A stretch of DNA of 32,509 nucleotides, from positions 1-32,509 of the forward strand of contig NZ_JAKNQQ010000019.1 of assembly GCF_022662475.1 (NCBI RefSeq). Direction: 5' to 3'. Position 1 is the stretch's first letter; the number at the start of each line of letters is the position of its first letter. The position numbers were made by a program, and so were the translations under genes. This stretch comes from Sphingomonas sp. TREG-RG-20F-R18-01. Lineage in GTDB: Bacteria > Pseudomonadota > Alphaproteobacteria > Sphingomonadales > Sphingomonadaceae. Of this stretch, positions 1 through 8,049 are shown one piece after another. The notes beneath the pieces are model-generated. The model was not told the origin of the DNA. It worked only from the letters and a program-made list of their open reading frames with translations, and ran no database searches.

Positions 1-16
1 AGAGCACGAAAATCGG

Positions 17-895
17 GTGACAATGACGCAATCAAAACCGCAGGCACCTTCGCAAGACCACCATTTCATACCAAAATTCCTTCTGCGCGCCTGGGCAGGC
101 GACGATCGAAAGGTTGCGTGTTGTTGGCCCCGTGATGACGGGATAGTTCGCCCGGGACGCCTCAGCCCGAAAAGCTTTGGCTATAGAACGTTGCTCTATA
201 CCACTCAGGGCTTGCCGCCGGAGCATGCCCAACAAATGGAAGATAAATTCTTCAAGAGGCTCGATGACCGAGCAGCCAAAGCCCATGAGCTTTTAGTGGC
301 AGGGCGCGTCGGAGAGCTGACCGACGCCACGGTCTTAGGGTGGGCGAACTTCGTCATATCGCTGTGGTTTCGCACACCCACCGACATTGATGGTCTGGGA
401 GAATTCGTGGACGCTTTCAAGGATCCGGACTTCAGCGAGTCCAAGTTAGGAATGGCGACACCGGAGGCGCTTCCCGATGGCGCCTATAGTGCGCTTCAGA
501 TGGAAGCGGTCCGTGAGGCGATCTATGATCCGGCGTTGAACCAAGCGCTCGTAGACATGAATTGGTATTCGCTCGAGACGGAGACCTCACGCCGCTTCAT
601 GATCTCGGACTGGCCTACGCACACGGCTCAGAACCTGCCGTTTCTTGGGCATCCCAACTCGTATATCGCCATGCCGATTTCACCGAAGCGCATCTTCATC
701 GCCGCAGCGTCGGACACTTTCATTCACGAGGTGCTTCATACGCCCCAGGCGTTTCTGGTCGATCGCGTAAATGAAGGGATTGTCGCCCATGCCAGGCACT
801 TTGTCGGCTATGCCGATGAGGGAGAAGTTCCGTTCATCAAAAGCCATTTTGCAAGCGCGCCACGCCCATCCGTCGCGGGCACTATTCGGAATTGA
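17..895 (+). CDS. DUF4238 domain-containing protein
   Basis: This is a 292-residue protein of the DUF4238 family. The N-terminal signature HHFIPKFLLRAW (about residues 16-27) is the characteristic HHxxPxFLLRxW start of that family. The biochemical role of DUF4238 is not established; members often lie in accessory and defence-rich regions, as here. There is no signal peptide or membrane segment, so it should be cytoplasmic. The open frame begins with GTG at 17, and an ATG two codons later at 23 is equally possible; neither has a clear ribosome binding site within the few bases visible upstream. It stands alone, facing a convergent small gene that begins its 3' end at 917. Family assignment is fairly sure; function is unknown. 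Confidence 0.8.
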   Translation: MTMTQSKPQAPSQDHHFIPKFLLRAWAGDDRKVACCWPRDDGIVRPGRLSPKSFGYRTLLYTTQGLPPEHAQQMEDKFFKRLDDRAAKAHELLVAGRVGELTDATVLGWANFVISLWFRTPTDIDGLGEFVDAFKDPDFSESKLGMATPEALPDGAYSALQMEAVREAIYDPALNQALVDMNWYSLETETSRRFMISDWPTHTAQNLPFLGHPNSYIAMPISPKRIFIAAASDTFIHEVLHTPQAFLVDRVNEGIVAHARHFVGYADEGEVPFIKSHFASAPRPSVAGTIRN

Positions 896-916
896 GTGTG
901 AACGTCGATAAGCCGA

Positions 917-1207
917 TCATGCCTCCGCTTTTGTCCCGGATGTTTGGGGGATCGAGGTTAGGTGTGAGGCGACTGCCGCTCCACCATGCTGGTTGATAGC
1001 CGACGCGATTGCCTTGGCATCCGACTTCTCAATCGCGGCGATTTTTACGCGCTCCAGGGCTGCGAGTAGGATAGGCCGGCCAGCGTCGCGTGCAGCGATT
1101 TCTGCGGCCTTTGCTTGCTCGTCGAGTTGAGCAAGCTCCGCGAGTAGGGCCTTCTTGCGCATTTCAATGGTCGGGAGATCGGCTGGTTTAGAAGGCGAAC
1201 GCGGCAT
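917..1207 (-). CDS. small charged helical protein of the leading region
   Basis: This 96-residue protein is unrecognised. It is rich in Ala, Glu, Lys and Arg, and residues 15-60 look like one long amphipathic helix or coiled coil. An AGGAG ribosome binding site lies about nine bases before the ATG, which supports translation. It sits on the opposite strand to the mobilization genes, across the oriT candidate at 1480-1524. If that site is nicked as predicted, this would be one of the first genes to enter a recipient, so a leading-region role is possible. That is inference from position only. A transcription or relaxosome accessory role is equally open. Confidence 0.6.
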   Translation of the reverse strand: MPRSPSKPADLPTIEMRKKALLAELAQLDEQAKAAEIAARDAGRPILLAALERVKIAAIEKSDAKAIASAINQHGGAAVASHLTSIPQTSGTKAEA

Positions 1208-1479
1208 TGGCTTGTCTCCTGGGATGTGCTGAACCAGCTAGCATGATGTCGGGGGACTGCTAAGATTGCTAGGGATTTTGATAGAGCTTGAATCGCTTAA
1301 ATCCAAAACAAACGGCGTGCGCCGAAGGTGGATATTTGAGGATTATCGACGCGAAAAATACGGGCTGATGATTTGAAGAGCGGACTTACGCCAGACAGTT
1401 GCTCCGGCTCCGCGTCTGTGAGAAGATGCAGGGTGCGGGGAAGATGCAGAGACCCGATGAGGCTGTTAGGGTAGGGATG

Positions 1480-1524
1480 GCAGGATATGTCTCATGGCAC
1501 CATTGTCGGACATTGGTTCATGAG
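1480..1524 (-). other. oriT: candidate oriT: nic site plus inverted repeat
   Basis: Reading the minus strand, an imperfect inverted repeat (arms 1524-1510 and 1506-1491, three-base loop at 1509-1507) is followed ten bases later by TATCCTG then C, with the predicted nick between 1481 and 1480. Each arm begins CTCATG when read inward; the arms differ by one extra base and two mismatches. RP4/IncP-type origins have the same order: an inverted repeat, a short spacer, then a YATCCTG|Y nick. The site lies 25 bases before the RHH accessory gene and the relaxase. With this orientation the relaxase genes would enter the recipient last, as is usual. Two direct copies of GAAGATGCAG (1422-1431, 1440-1449) lie beside it. 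Confidence 0.6.
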
Positions 1525-1548
1525 GATCCGCTGCTCGGGGCTTGAGAA

Positions 1549-2130
1549 ATGAAGGTTACGGTCCGGCTCAGCGATGACCTTACGGCGGAGATCGATCGGA
1601 TCGCCGCGGCGAATGGGCAGACGCGTAGTAGCTGGATCACCAAGGCGTTGACGATTGCGGCAGTCTCCCCGGCCAGCCAAGATGTTCCGGTCATGCCGGT
1701 GCAGGGCAGGGGGCACCCGGACGACTACATCCGGGTGACGGTCCGACTTAACCGCAGTGAGATGGAAGCCATCGACACCGTTGCTGCACCGATGCGGCTG
1801 ACGCGGAACGAATGGATCAAGCGCACAATCCGTTGGCAGCTTTGGGATAAGGCGGCGCTGCTGCGGCTTGCACCGGTCACCCAGACTGAGATCGGTAAAG
1901 TGCGAAAGCAGGTTCTGGCGATCGGGCGAAATATCAACCAGGCGGTCCACGCCATGAACGCCGCCAATCAGCCGGAAAGCTCCCTCGACATCGCTCGGAT
2001 CGCGGGCACGTTCCTTGAGACCTGCGGCGACTTGCGGTCGCTTTTGATCGAGGCCCGGCGCTCGCTGGCTTCATCCATTGGCGGCGAGATCGGCTACTGG
2101 ACCCGCAGGGATGAAGGGCAGGGCCAATGA
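1549..2130 (+). CDS. relaxosome accessory protein with tandem ribbon-helix-helix domains
   Basis: This 193-residue protein has two ribbon-helix-helix-like units in one chain. The first is residues 1-36 (KVTVRLSDDL, then a helix ending SSWITKAL). The second is about 60-100 (YIRVTVRLNRSEM, then a helix with RNEWIKR). The region 105-165 resembles the MobC-type tail, with EIGKVRKQVLAIGRNINQ. Such proteins bind oriT and help load the relaxase. It starts just after the oriT candidate and overlaps the relaxase gene by four bases (ATGA at 2127-2130), so the two are probably translationally coupled. RHH proteins of this kind often repress their own promoter. Most RHH proteins carry one unit and dimerise; a fused pair is somewhat unusual. 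Assignment to mobilization is strong from context. Confidence 0.8.
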   Translation: MKVTVRLSDDLTAEIDRIAAANGQTRSSWITKALTIAAVSPASQDVPVMPVQGRGHPDDYIRVTVRLNRSEMEAIDTVAAPMRLTRNEWIKRTIRWQLWDKAALLRLAPVTQTEIGKVRKQVLAIGRNINQAVHAMNAANQPESSLDIARIAGTFLETCGDLRSLLIEARRSLASSIGGEIGYWTRRDEGQGQ

Positions 2131-3647
2131 GTTTCCGGTTCTCGTCCGGTACGATGGACTCGATGGCTGGCGTGTTCGCACCACCCAAGAAGTACCGCAT
2201 GGGATCAGGTGGGAGCAGCGCTAACGGCCCGAAGGCCGGAGGCACGATCCTCGGCATGGCCGTGGCATCGATGTTCCCCAAGCCGGCATCATCGACGGGA
2301 TCCCATGCGAGCAGTCAGACAAAGCTCGCGTTCGGGGGAGGGTCACACACGCGCGTGAACAACCGCGCGGTGATGGCTGCGGAGCGCACGTCGCGTCGCG
2401 TTCCTGAGGCGGTAGTGCGGGTCACGGGAGGACAGCATGGTGGCGGCCATGTGCTTGCGAACTTCGCGTACATCAGTCGCCTGGGTCACGGCGACGAGAA
2501 GGAACTGGGTCTCGAAACGAGTGAGGGCGAGATCCTTCGGGACGGTCGCGAGATGCAGTTGCTCGCGAAGGAATGGAACGATTGGGAGATGGACGGCGAT
2601 GCACGTCGCAAGGGTGCAACGTCGCTTTCCATGATCCTATCGATGCCGACAGGCACCGATCCCGAGCGTCTCAAAGGTGCGGCCCTGGACTTCGCCAGGG
2701 AAGAATTCGCGAACCGCTCCTGGGTCGCTTCGCTCCACGTTGATCGCGATCACCCGCACGTCCATCTCACGATTGCACGCCGCGATCATGACGGCCGACG
2801 CTTCCATCCCAACCGCGATGATCTCTTCCGCTGGCGCCAACGCTTCGCCGAGAAACTGCGCAATCGCGGCATCGAGGCGAACGCTACACCGGCAAGGGCG
2901 CGGGGTATCGACCCCAAACACGAGCCGATCGCCGCTTTAAAAATGCGTGAGAAGGGGCAGGTCCCGCAGATCGACAAGAGCCGCATGGCACGTGTGCAAC
3001 GTCTCCGCGAGCAGGGGGTCAAAGATCCAGTCTTTGCCATGCTCGCGAGCCGGCAAGCAGCGGTCCGCGCGACCTACACGCGCTCGGTCACCGAACTATC
3101 TGCGTCGCCCTCTGCTGCCGACCAGCTCGTTGCAAAGAGCCTGGAACGGTTTGTCGAGACAATGCCGCCGCCGGAGCCCAACTCAGTCAGGGCTATGCGC
3201 CTCGTGAGCGAGAAGGACGCGGAGCCCGTCGTCGCCGCGCCTGTCCGCGCGCCTATTCGTATCCCCGACGTATCGGCATCTCGCGTCGATACCGGCATCG
3301 ACAGATTACAGGCATTGCATGACCGGCTTACCGCGACTGCCGCGCCGGACGCTCCGACAAAGTCGCCAAGCGACCAGCGCCAGCGGGGAGTGGTCCCGCC
3401 GGACGACGTGGCAACGCGGATACGCGAGATCGTAGAGAAGAGCCGCAGCGCTCCCGGAAGGGATGAGGATCCGGATCAGGCCGGTACGCTAAGTGATCGG
3501 CTGCGATCCATCACCGAGAAGATCAGCGGGCCTGCTGAGCTCACCGACTTCACGAGGGCTCACGAGATCATACGTCAGGCCGAGGAGCGCAACCGGGAGC
3601 GGCTTGACCGCGATCGCACAAAGGACAGGGACGGACCAGACCGATGA
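2127..3647 (+). CDS. relaxase / mobilization nuclease (MOBP-like)
   Basis: This 506-residue protein is a relaxase that would nick one strand at oriT and lead it into a recipient. The metal-binding motif III is clear at residues 204-213, HVDRDHPHVH, matching the HxDxxHxHxH pattern. Tyr115 in the segment FAYISR is a candidate nicking tyrosine. The first 90 residues are low-complexity and not typical of the catalytic core, so the true domain may be about residues 95-300. The C-terminal 200 residues are charged and Pro-rich, probably flexible or contacting partners. It overlaps both neighbours by four bases (ATGA at 2127 and 3644), giving a tight three-gene operon. No coupling protein or mating-pore gene is nearby, so the element would be mobilizable, not self-transmissible. 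Family call is firm; the exact MOB subclass is not. Confidence 0.88.
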   Translation: MSFRFSSGTMDSMAGVFAPPKKYRMGSGGSSANGPKAGGTILGMAVASMFPKPASSTGSHASSQTKLAFGGGSHTRVNNRAVMAAERTSRRVPEAVVRVTGGQHGGGHVLANFAYISRLGHGDEKELGLETSEGEILRDGREMQLLAKEWNDWEMDGDARRKGATSLSMILSMPTGTDPERLKGAALDFAREEFANRSWVASLHVDRDHPHVHLTIARRDHDGRRFHPNRDDLFRWRQRFAEKLRNRGIEANATPARARGIDPKHEPIAALKMREKGQVPQIDKSRMARVQRLREQGVKDPVFAMLASRQAAVRATYTRSVTELSASPSAADQLVAKSLERFVETMPPPEPNSVRAMRLVSEKDAEPVVAAPVRAPIRIPDVSASRVDTGIDRLQALHDRLTATAAPDAPTKSPSDQRQRGVVPPDDVATRIREIVEKSRSAPGRDEDPDQAGTLSDRLRSITEKISGPAELTDFTRAHEIIRQAEERNRERLDRDRTKDRDGPDR

Positions 3648-4735
3648 GTTCCGATGCTTCTGCTGTTGCGCTGGCGGCCCTGATGGACGCTGTATCCTCG
3701 CTTCGAGGGGAGGTGGCAGCCCTCGCCAGGAGCAATGCTCGGATCGAGGAAACTCAGCTGGATATGCAGCGTCGCCTAGATGTGATCGACACCGGCCTGG
3801 CTCCGATCTCGAACCTCTTAGCCTTCCAAGAAGCGATCCTTGCCAGCACTGTCGAAGGAAGCGCCGCCACCCATAAATGGCTCGGCCTGGTTGCGCCGGT
3901 CCTGGACAGAATCGCCGATCAGTCCGATCACAGCCGCGACGCAATCAGCGCACTTCATCAGAATGTCCTTCGGACCCAAGAGGCCGCCGAAACCGGTCAG
4001 AGGCGGGCCGCCGGCATCGCTTCTGGCCTGGAGTTTATCGCGGAGCAATTGACCGCGGCCGTCGCCGAGAGCCGCAAGCAGCAAAGCGCGGATTTTGCGA
4101 CAACCGGCGAGCTTATCAGTTTCACGCGTGCGGCCGTGTTGGGCCAGCCGGCGCCTTTGCCAGTCCACCTCGAAGACAACACCATGTTGGAGCAGTTCAT
4201 CCTGAACCAGCCGGCCGACCTTACCTCCAACGACCGCGCCTTGGTCGACTGGCAAAACGCCCTCGCTGCCGTCAGCACCGAAGACCTGATCACCCTTCTT
4301 GTGAAGCAGCAGACACCATCCCCGACCGACACAGCGCAGACGCGCCTCCTCCGGTATCGCCTTGTGGCAATCACGCGAGCCAAGATCGAAGAGCGTGGAG
4401 CGGTGCCGCCTGCGCGATCCACGACGACGCGGGCGACGGACCGATCGGCAGCGACCGGCTTTGAACGATCACAGGAGCTTGCCGAGCTATGGCGAGCAGG
4501 GGAAAGCGCGGCATTGTATGCCGAGCCCGAATTGGCCGGTGCCGTCGATGTTTTCGACGCCTTGGAGAGCAAGATGGGCCTGTCCGAGAAGGATGACGCG
4601 CCGCCCGAGCTGAAAGCGCTCCATCGCGACTTAGCCAAGCGCATCGGACTAGGCGAACGGCCCAAGCTCGGGGACGGCCGACCTGCCGAGCAACGTGAGC
4701 GCGGAATCACGGTCGAGCCCAGCAAAGATCGCTAG
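3644..4735 (+). CDS. coiled-coil protein of the mobilization operon
   Basis: This 363-residue protein is unrecognised. Residues 10-60 form a likely coiled coil (alternating hydrophobics in ALARSNARIEETQLDMQRRL), and the rest is mostly helical and polar. There is no signal peptide, membrane segment or catalytic motif. It overlaps the relaxase stop by four bases (ATGA), so it is almost certainly co-translated with it and may be a structural partner of the relaxosome or of the transferred complex. That role is inferred from operon position. The reading frame is long, starts at the coupled ATG and ends before a gene-free stretch, so it is very likely a true gene. Confidence 0.72.
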   Translation: MSSDASAVALAALMDAVSSLRGEVAALARSNARIEETQLDMQRRLDVIDTGLAPISNLLAFQEAILASTVEGSAATHKWLGLVAPVLDRIADQSDHSRDAISALHQNVLRTQEAAETGQRRAAGIASGLEFIAEQLTAAVAESRKQQSADFATTGELISFTRAAVLGQPAPLPVHLEDNTMLEQFILNQPADLTSNDRALVDWQNALAAVSTEDLITLLVKQQTPSPTDTAQTRLLRYRLVAITRAKIEERGAVPPARSTTTRATDRSAATGFERSQELAELWRAGESAALYAEPELAGAVDVFDALESKMGLSEKDDAPPELKALHRDLAKRIGLGERPKLGDGRPAEQRERGITVEPSKDR

Positions 4736-5070
4736 CGCGACGGTCGCCGCTGAAGCCCGGCCTCAGACCTGCGCCCACGTGTGCGAGATCAGTGAGGAAC
4801 TCTGCAAAGACCACTCCGACCTCCATGTCGTCAAACGGAAGACTAGAGGTGTCGTCGAAGCGTTCAGCCAGTCCCGAACTCGGCGTCGCAGGATAGGGGA
4901 GACCGGCAATCGCAGCGCATTGAGTCGTAGGAAGGTTGGCGTGACGGTGTCGAACTTCGAGTCACCTGTCGCGGTCGACATCCTTGCGTTGCCGCTTTTC
5001 GCCGAAATCTCTCGAGAATCCAGTCCCGGCGGAGAGAAGGCTTCATGTTTACGGGGCCTTGAATAACGCC
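4736..5070. other. gene-poor stretch between mobilization operon and brnTA
   Basis: No convincing gene is seen in this stretch. Short open frames exist on both strands, but their translations lack recognisable families or ribosome binding sites. A minus-strand frame from about 4960 to 4707 is open for about 78 codons with protein-like composition (for example PFDDMEVGVVFAEFL) but has no good start. It may be the decayed end of an older gene. Confidence 0.4.
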
Positions 5071-5090
5071 AAAAACGTAATTATGTTTTT
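5071..5090. promoter_or_regulatory. palindromic operator candidate for brnTA
   Basis: The 20 bases AAAAACGTAATTATGTTTTT form a near-perfect palindrome; only one symmetric pair (positions 7 and 14) breaks it. It ends five bases before the brnT ATG at 5095, in a clearly AT-rich patch within GC-rich DNA. BrnA antitoxins are known to repress their own promoter, so this is a likely BrnA or BrnA/BrnT binding site. The binding is inferred. Confidence 0.5.
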
Positions 5091-5094
5091 TGGT

Positions 5095-5401
5095 ATGCTA
5101 GCGCGATTTACGTGGAACGGCCGCGAAGGCCGAAAGCAATCTGAAGAAGCACAAAGTCAGCTTCGAGACCGCAGCGCGGGCGTTCGCTGATCCATTCGCC
5201 TTGAGCGAGCAGGATCGAATAGAAGGTGGCGAACAGCGCTGGCAAACCCTCGGCCTCGTGGAAGGGCATCTCCTTCTCCTCGTGGCCCACACCGTCGCCG
5301 AAGAGGGCGACAATGATGAATATGTCGAGGTCATCCACATCATCTCGGCCCGGCGAGCCGAACGGACGGAAAGGAAGCGGTATGAAGAAGAACGGCGATG
5401 A
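5095..5401 (+). pseudogene. brnT: BrnT-type toxin with N-terminal frameshift
   Basis: This encodes a BrnT-family ribonuclease toxin (RelE-like fold) but is broken near the start. From ATG 5095 the frame reads MLARFTWN, the usual BrnT opening. The rest, beginning KAESNLKKHKVSFETAARAF and running to RRAERTERKRYEEERR, is in another frame. One extra base in the stretch at about 5115-5128 explains the switch. In the downstream frame a TAG at 5099 blocks any earlier start, and the first usual start codon (TTG) is at 5201, after the first third of the protein. The toxin is therefore probably inactive, unless this is a sequencing error. It overlaps brnA by 20 bases. Family call is firm. Confidence 0.75.
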
Positions 5402-5714
5402 TATCGTTCGCTTCGAGCTTGATCCGGGCAATCTGCCCCCGTTGAGCGAGGCGCAGAAGGCCGAACTGGCCGCATTGGAAGCGATGCCGGATAGCGAGAT
5501 CGATTATAGCGACGCGCCGGCGTTGCCCGAGGAGTTCTGGCAGAACGCCCAGCGCGGCCGCTTCTATAAGCCGATCAAACAGCAGGTGACTGCCCGTCTC
5601 GACGCCGACGTGCTTGCCTGGCTGAAGTCGGCCGGCAAGGGCTATCAGGCTCGCATGAATGCGATTCTACGTCGCGAGATGCTGGCAACCGTCAAACAGC
5701 GGCGCCGCGCCTGA
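5382..5714 (+). CDS. brnA: BrnA-type antitoxin
   Basis: This 110-residue protein is the BrnA (DUF4415-type) antitoxin that binds and neutralises BrnT and represses the operon. The C-terminal half has the typical KQQVTARLDADVLAWLKSAG segment followed by GYQARMNAILRREML, a ribbon-helix-helix DNA-binding unit. The N-terminal half is acidic and would bind the toxin. The start chosen is ATG 5382, which gives MKKNGDD; the same frame is open further upstream, but that part is a shadow of brnT. It overlaps brnT by 20 bases, as expected of the pair. The antitoxin is intact although its toxin frame is broken, so it may persist as a regulator or as protection against related toxins. Confidence 0.87.
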   Translation: MKKNGDDIVRFELDPGNLPPLSEAQKAELAALEAMPDSEIDYSDAPALPEEFWQNAQRGRFYKPIKQQVTARLDADVLAWLKSAGKGYQARMNAILRREMLATVKQRRRA

Positions 5715-5715
5715 G

Positions 5716-5973
5716 ATGGCCATCGAACCCTTCGTCCTGATCGTGGCCGACCACGGCAACCGCATCTTCTCGGTCGAAGGGCCGATGGTGAATGACAATC
5801 CCTGGTCCAAGCCTGTCGTCGACGCGAAGGAGGGCGGCACGCGCGACATTAGGTGTTTCGTGCCGGGAGGACCAGCTCGGCACGACGTCGACATTGCGGC
5901 GCGCGAGTATCAGCGGGAGTACGATTACACGCGCGTCGATCCCGGCTCCATCGTCCGCCGCACGCTCTGGTAG
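5716..5973 (+). CDS. small hypothetical protein downstream of brnA
   Basis: This 85-residue protein is unrecognised. It starts at ATG 5716, one base after the brnA stop, so it is probably the third gene of the same operon. The start is chosen over an earlier in-frame one at 5659 because that one lies inside brnA. The sequence is polar with a short hydrophobic beta-like stretch at the N-terminus (PFVLIVADHGNRIFSV) and no membrane segment. Nothing links it to toxin or antitoxin activity beyond its position. Confidence 0.55.
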   Translation: MAIEPFVLIVADHGNRIFSVEGPMVNDNPWSKPVVDAKEGGTRDIRCFVPGGPARHDVDIAAREYQREYDYTRVDPGSIVRRTLW

Positions 5974-6071
5974 GAGCGGGTGGTCTCGGCGCGCCACGCT
6001 CAAACGGAAGATCTGACGCGTTTGTCACGCGACGCGGATCATTTGGCGCATCGGCCTAAACAGCGGGAAAA

Positions 6072-6935
6072 GTGAGCCGGCTCTACGTCATCGGCAACGG
6101 TTTCGACCGGTACCACGGCATCCCGTCCGATTATCGCGATTTCGCGGCCTACCTGCGCGACGCCGATCCAACGACGTTCCGGATAGCAGAAGAGTTCCTT
6201 CCCGTAGGTGGCGACGGATGGGCGGATTTCGAGCAGCGTCTTGCGGAGTTCGATGAGGATCAGGCGATCGACTATGCCTCGCAATTTCATAGCGACGAGC
6301 GCCACGGGGATTTTCAATACGAGCTTCAGCAGATCGCTGGGGCCCTATCGACAAGACTGAAGACCCATTTCACCGATTGGGTGCGCGCCTTGCACATCCC
6401 CCAGCGCGCTGAGGTACGCCGCCCTCTCGCCATCGATCCGAACGCTCGGTTCCTGTCGTTCAACTACACGAGCACACTCAGACGGGTATATGGCATTCCG
6501 CCCTCGCGCATCTTGCATCTCCACGGCTCGATCGAACGAGCGAATGAGGATCTTGTTCTCGGACATGGCTGGGAACGCGCGCCGGAAGATAGTCGCAACT
6601 TCGGGACGGAAGGGCCAGACGACGACTGGCGCGTCCGCGACGGGATCTCCTACATCGATGACTTCTTTGCGGCCACATTCAAGCAGACCGACGATCTGAT
6701 CGCTCGCAATACCGGCTTTTTTGAAGCGTTGGGAGACGTTTCTGAGGTGCACGTGATGGGCCATAGCCTTGCCCCCGTGGATGCAGCCTATCTCTACGAG
6801 ATCGAGCGCCGAACTCGGTCAAATGCACTCTGGACGGTTAGCATCTTCAATGATCTGGAGCTGCGTCAACAGCGGATGGCGAGCCTAGGAATTGCCTCTC
6901 AGCGACTTCGATTTCTGACGATGGGAAGCATGTGA
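6072..6935 (+). CDS. abiH: AbiH-family abortive infection protein
   Basis: This 287-residue protein matches the AbiH family, first known from lactococcal phage abortive infection. Its signatures are the N-terminal LYVIGNGFDRYHGIPSDYRDF (residues 4-24), in which GNGFD is the family hallmark; FLSFNYTSTL at about residues 132-141; and HLHGS at about 153-157. The length is in the usual range for the family. The start is GTG at 6072; no ATG lies near it in frame. The mechanism of AbiH is not settled. It stands alone, about 100 bases after the brnTA operon and followed by the end of an oppositely oriented broken gene. Family call is firm; antiphage function is inferred from the family and the defence-like surroundings. 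Confidence 0.87.
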   Translation: MSRLYVIGNGFDRYHGIPSDYRDFAAYLRDADPTTFRIAEEFLPVGGDGWADFEQRLAEFDEDQAIDYASQFHSDERHGDFQYELQQIAGALSTRLKTHFTDWVRALHIPQRAEVRRPLAIDPNARFLSFNYTSTLRRVYGIPPSRILHLHGSIERANEDLVLGHGWERAPEDSRNFGTEGPDDDWRVRDGISYIDDFFAATFKQTDDLIARNTGFFEALGDVSEVHVMGHSLAPVDAAYLYEIERRTRSNALWTVSIFNDLELRQQRMASLGIASQRLRFLTMGSM

Positions 6936-7002
6936 TCGCCGTGCCGCGGGATCACCGAGGCTAACTGTCCGCACAGTAAACTAAAATGGTGGCTGAGCGG
7001 GT

Positions 7003-7155
7003 TCAGGCCGGCGGCGTATAATCGTGCTTGAGCAGGCGACGACGCGCCATCTGCAGCTCTTCACCGGTAAATAGGCCGCGCCATTCCGGTTTCAGGATCA
7101 GCGCATCAACAGACATGCCCAGCTGCTTCTTCTCCCAGAGCTTGGTGAAGCCGTA
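7003..7155 (-). pseudogene. C-terminal fragment of PLD-like gene, cut off by the IS element
   Basis: Read on the minus strand this encodes about 50 residues beginning YGFTKLWEKKQLGM and ending KHDYTPPA before a TGA at 7003-7005. It has no start of its own. Removing the IS element and one GTA copy joins it in frame to the larger fragment at 8375-9505, whose last codons encode MRGTY. The two pieces make a 426-codon gene. The fragment itself is not expected to be translated. Confidence 0.8.
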
Positions 7156-7182
7156 TGAGTAGCCCCTTGTTTTCTAGACGCC
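7156..7182 (+). repeat. left terminal inverted repeat of the IS3 element
   Basis: This 27-bp end begins TGAGTAGCCCC and pairs with 8348-8374 with three mismatches. The orfB stop codon (7174-7176) lies inside it, as often seen in this family. Confidence 0.9.
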
Positions 7183-8049
7183 CTCGGCTTTCAAAATCTG
7201 CTGCCGTTCGAACTCGACGGGCGAGCGCATACCGTTCCTGACCCGCTTGCGCACCGGGTTATAGAACATCTCGACATAATCGAACACGTCCTGGCGAGCT
7301 TCCTCGCGGGTTTTGTACGTTCGGCGCCGGATGCGTTCGCGCTTGAGCGAGGAGAAGAAGCTCTCGGCGACGCCGTTGTCATGGCAATTGCCGCGTCGGC
7401 TCATCGAGTGCTCAAGATTGTGAGCGCGTATGAAGGCAGCCCAGTCAATGCTGGTGAACTGCGAGCCCTGGTCCGAGTGGATCAACACCCGGTGCCTGGG
7501 CTTGCGTCGCCATACCGCCATGTGCAGCGCCTGCAGCACCACATCGGTAGTCTGCCGGCTCTGCATCGACCAACCGACCACGCGGCGAGAATACAGGTCG
7601 ATCACGACAGCCAGATAGGCGAAGCCTTCCAGGGTGCGAATGTAGGTGATGTCTGTCACCCAGGCCCGGTCTGGCGCAGCCACGTCGAACTGGCGGTCCA
7701 GCGTGTTGTCGACCGCCAGGGACGGCTTACCGCCATAGCTGCCGGGCGTGCGCTTATAGCCGATCTGCGCCTTGATGCCCGCCAGTCTGGTCAACCGGGC
7801 AACGCGGTTCGGGCAGCAGGTCTCGCCGTGATCCAGCAGATCATCGTGCAGCTTGCGGTAGCCATAGACCTTGCCGCTGTCGTTCCACGCACGCCGGATC
7901 AGTTCCGTCTGCCGAGCATCTTCCCGAGCCCGCTGGCTCAGCGGGCTCTTCTGCCATGCATAATAGCCACTCGGCTGCACAGCGAGGCACCGGCACATTG
8001 CCCGAACGCCGAAACGATCGCGATGCTCAGCAATAAACGCGTATCTCAC
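7174..8049 (-). CDS. IS3-family transposase OrfB (DDE catalytic part)
   Basis: This 291-residue protein holds the catalytic core of an IS3-family transposase, which cuts and joins the element ends. The N-terminus has the helix-turn-helix_21-like region (VYGYRKLHDDL at about 61-71). The rve integrase core follows, with the three acidic residues in WVTDITYI, LIHSDQGSQF and NGVAESFFSSLK. The start is GTG at 8049, overlapping the orfA stop as GTGA. The main active product is normally OrfAB made by -1 slippage, and the OrfB frame is open upstream from here to the slippery A7 run. All catalytic residues are present, so it looks functional. Confidence 0.93.
   Translation of the reverse strand: MRYAFIAEHRDRFGVRAMCRCLAVQPSGYYAWQKSPLSQRAREDARQTELIRRAWNDSGKVYGYRKLHDDLLDHGETCCPNRVARLTRLAGIKAQIGYKRTPGSYGGKPSLAVDNTLDRQFDVAAPDRAWVTDITYIRTLEGFAYLAVVIDLYSRRVVGWSMQSRQTTDVVLQALHMAVWRRKPRHRVLIHSDQGSQFTSIDWAAFIRAHNLEHSMSRRGNCHDNGVAESFFSSLKRERIRRRTYKTREEARQDVFDYVEMFYNPVRKRVRNGMRSPVEFERQQILKAEGV

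Noticed and set aside
1422..1449. Two direct copies of GAAGATGCAG
   Set aside because: Only two short copies; they may be oriT accessory sites but cannot be called iterons or an array.
4707..4960. Minus-strand open stretch of about 78 codons with protein-like sequence
   Set aside because: There is no usable start codon or ribosome binding site and it overlaps the mobilization operon end; at best a remnant.
4695..5066. 123-codon plus-strand open frame
   Set aside because: The composition is irregular, it starts inside the preceding gene, and no family is recognised.
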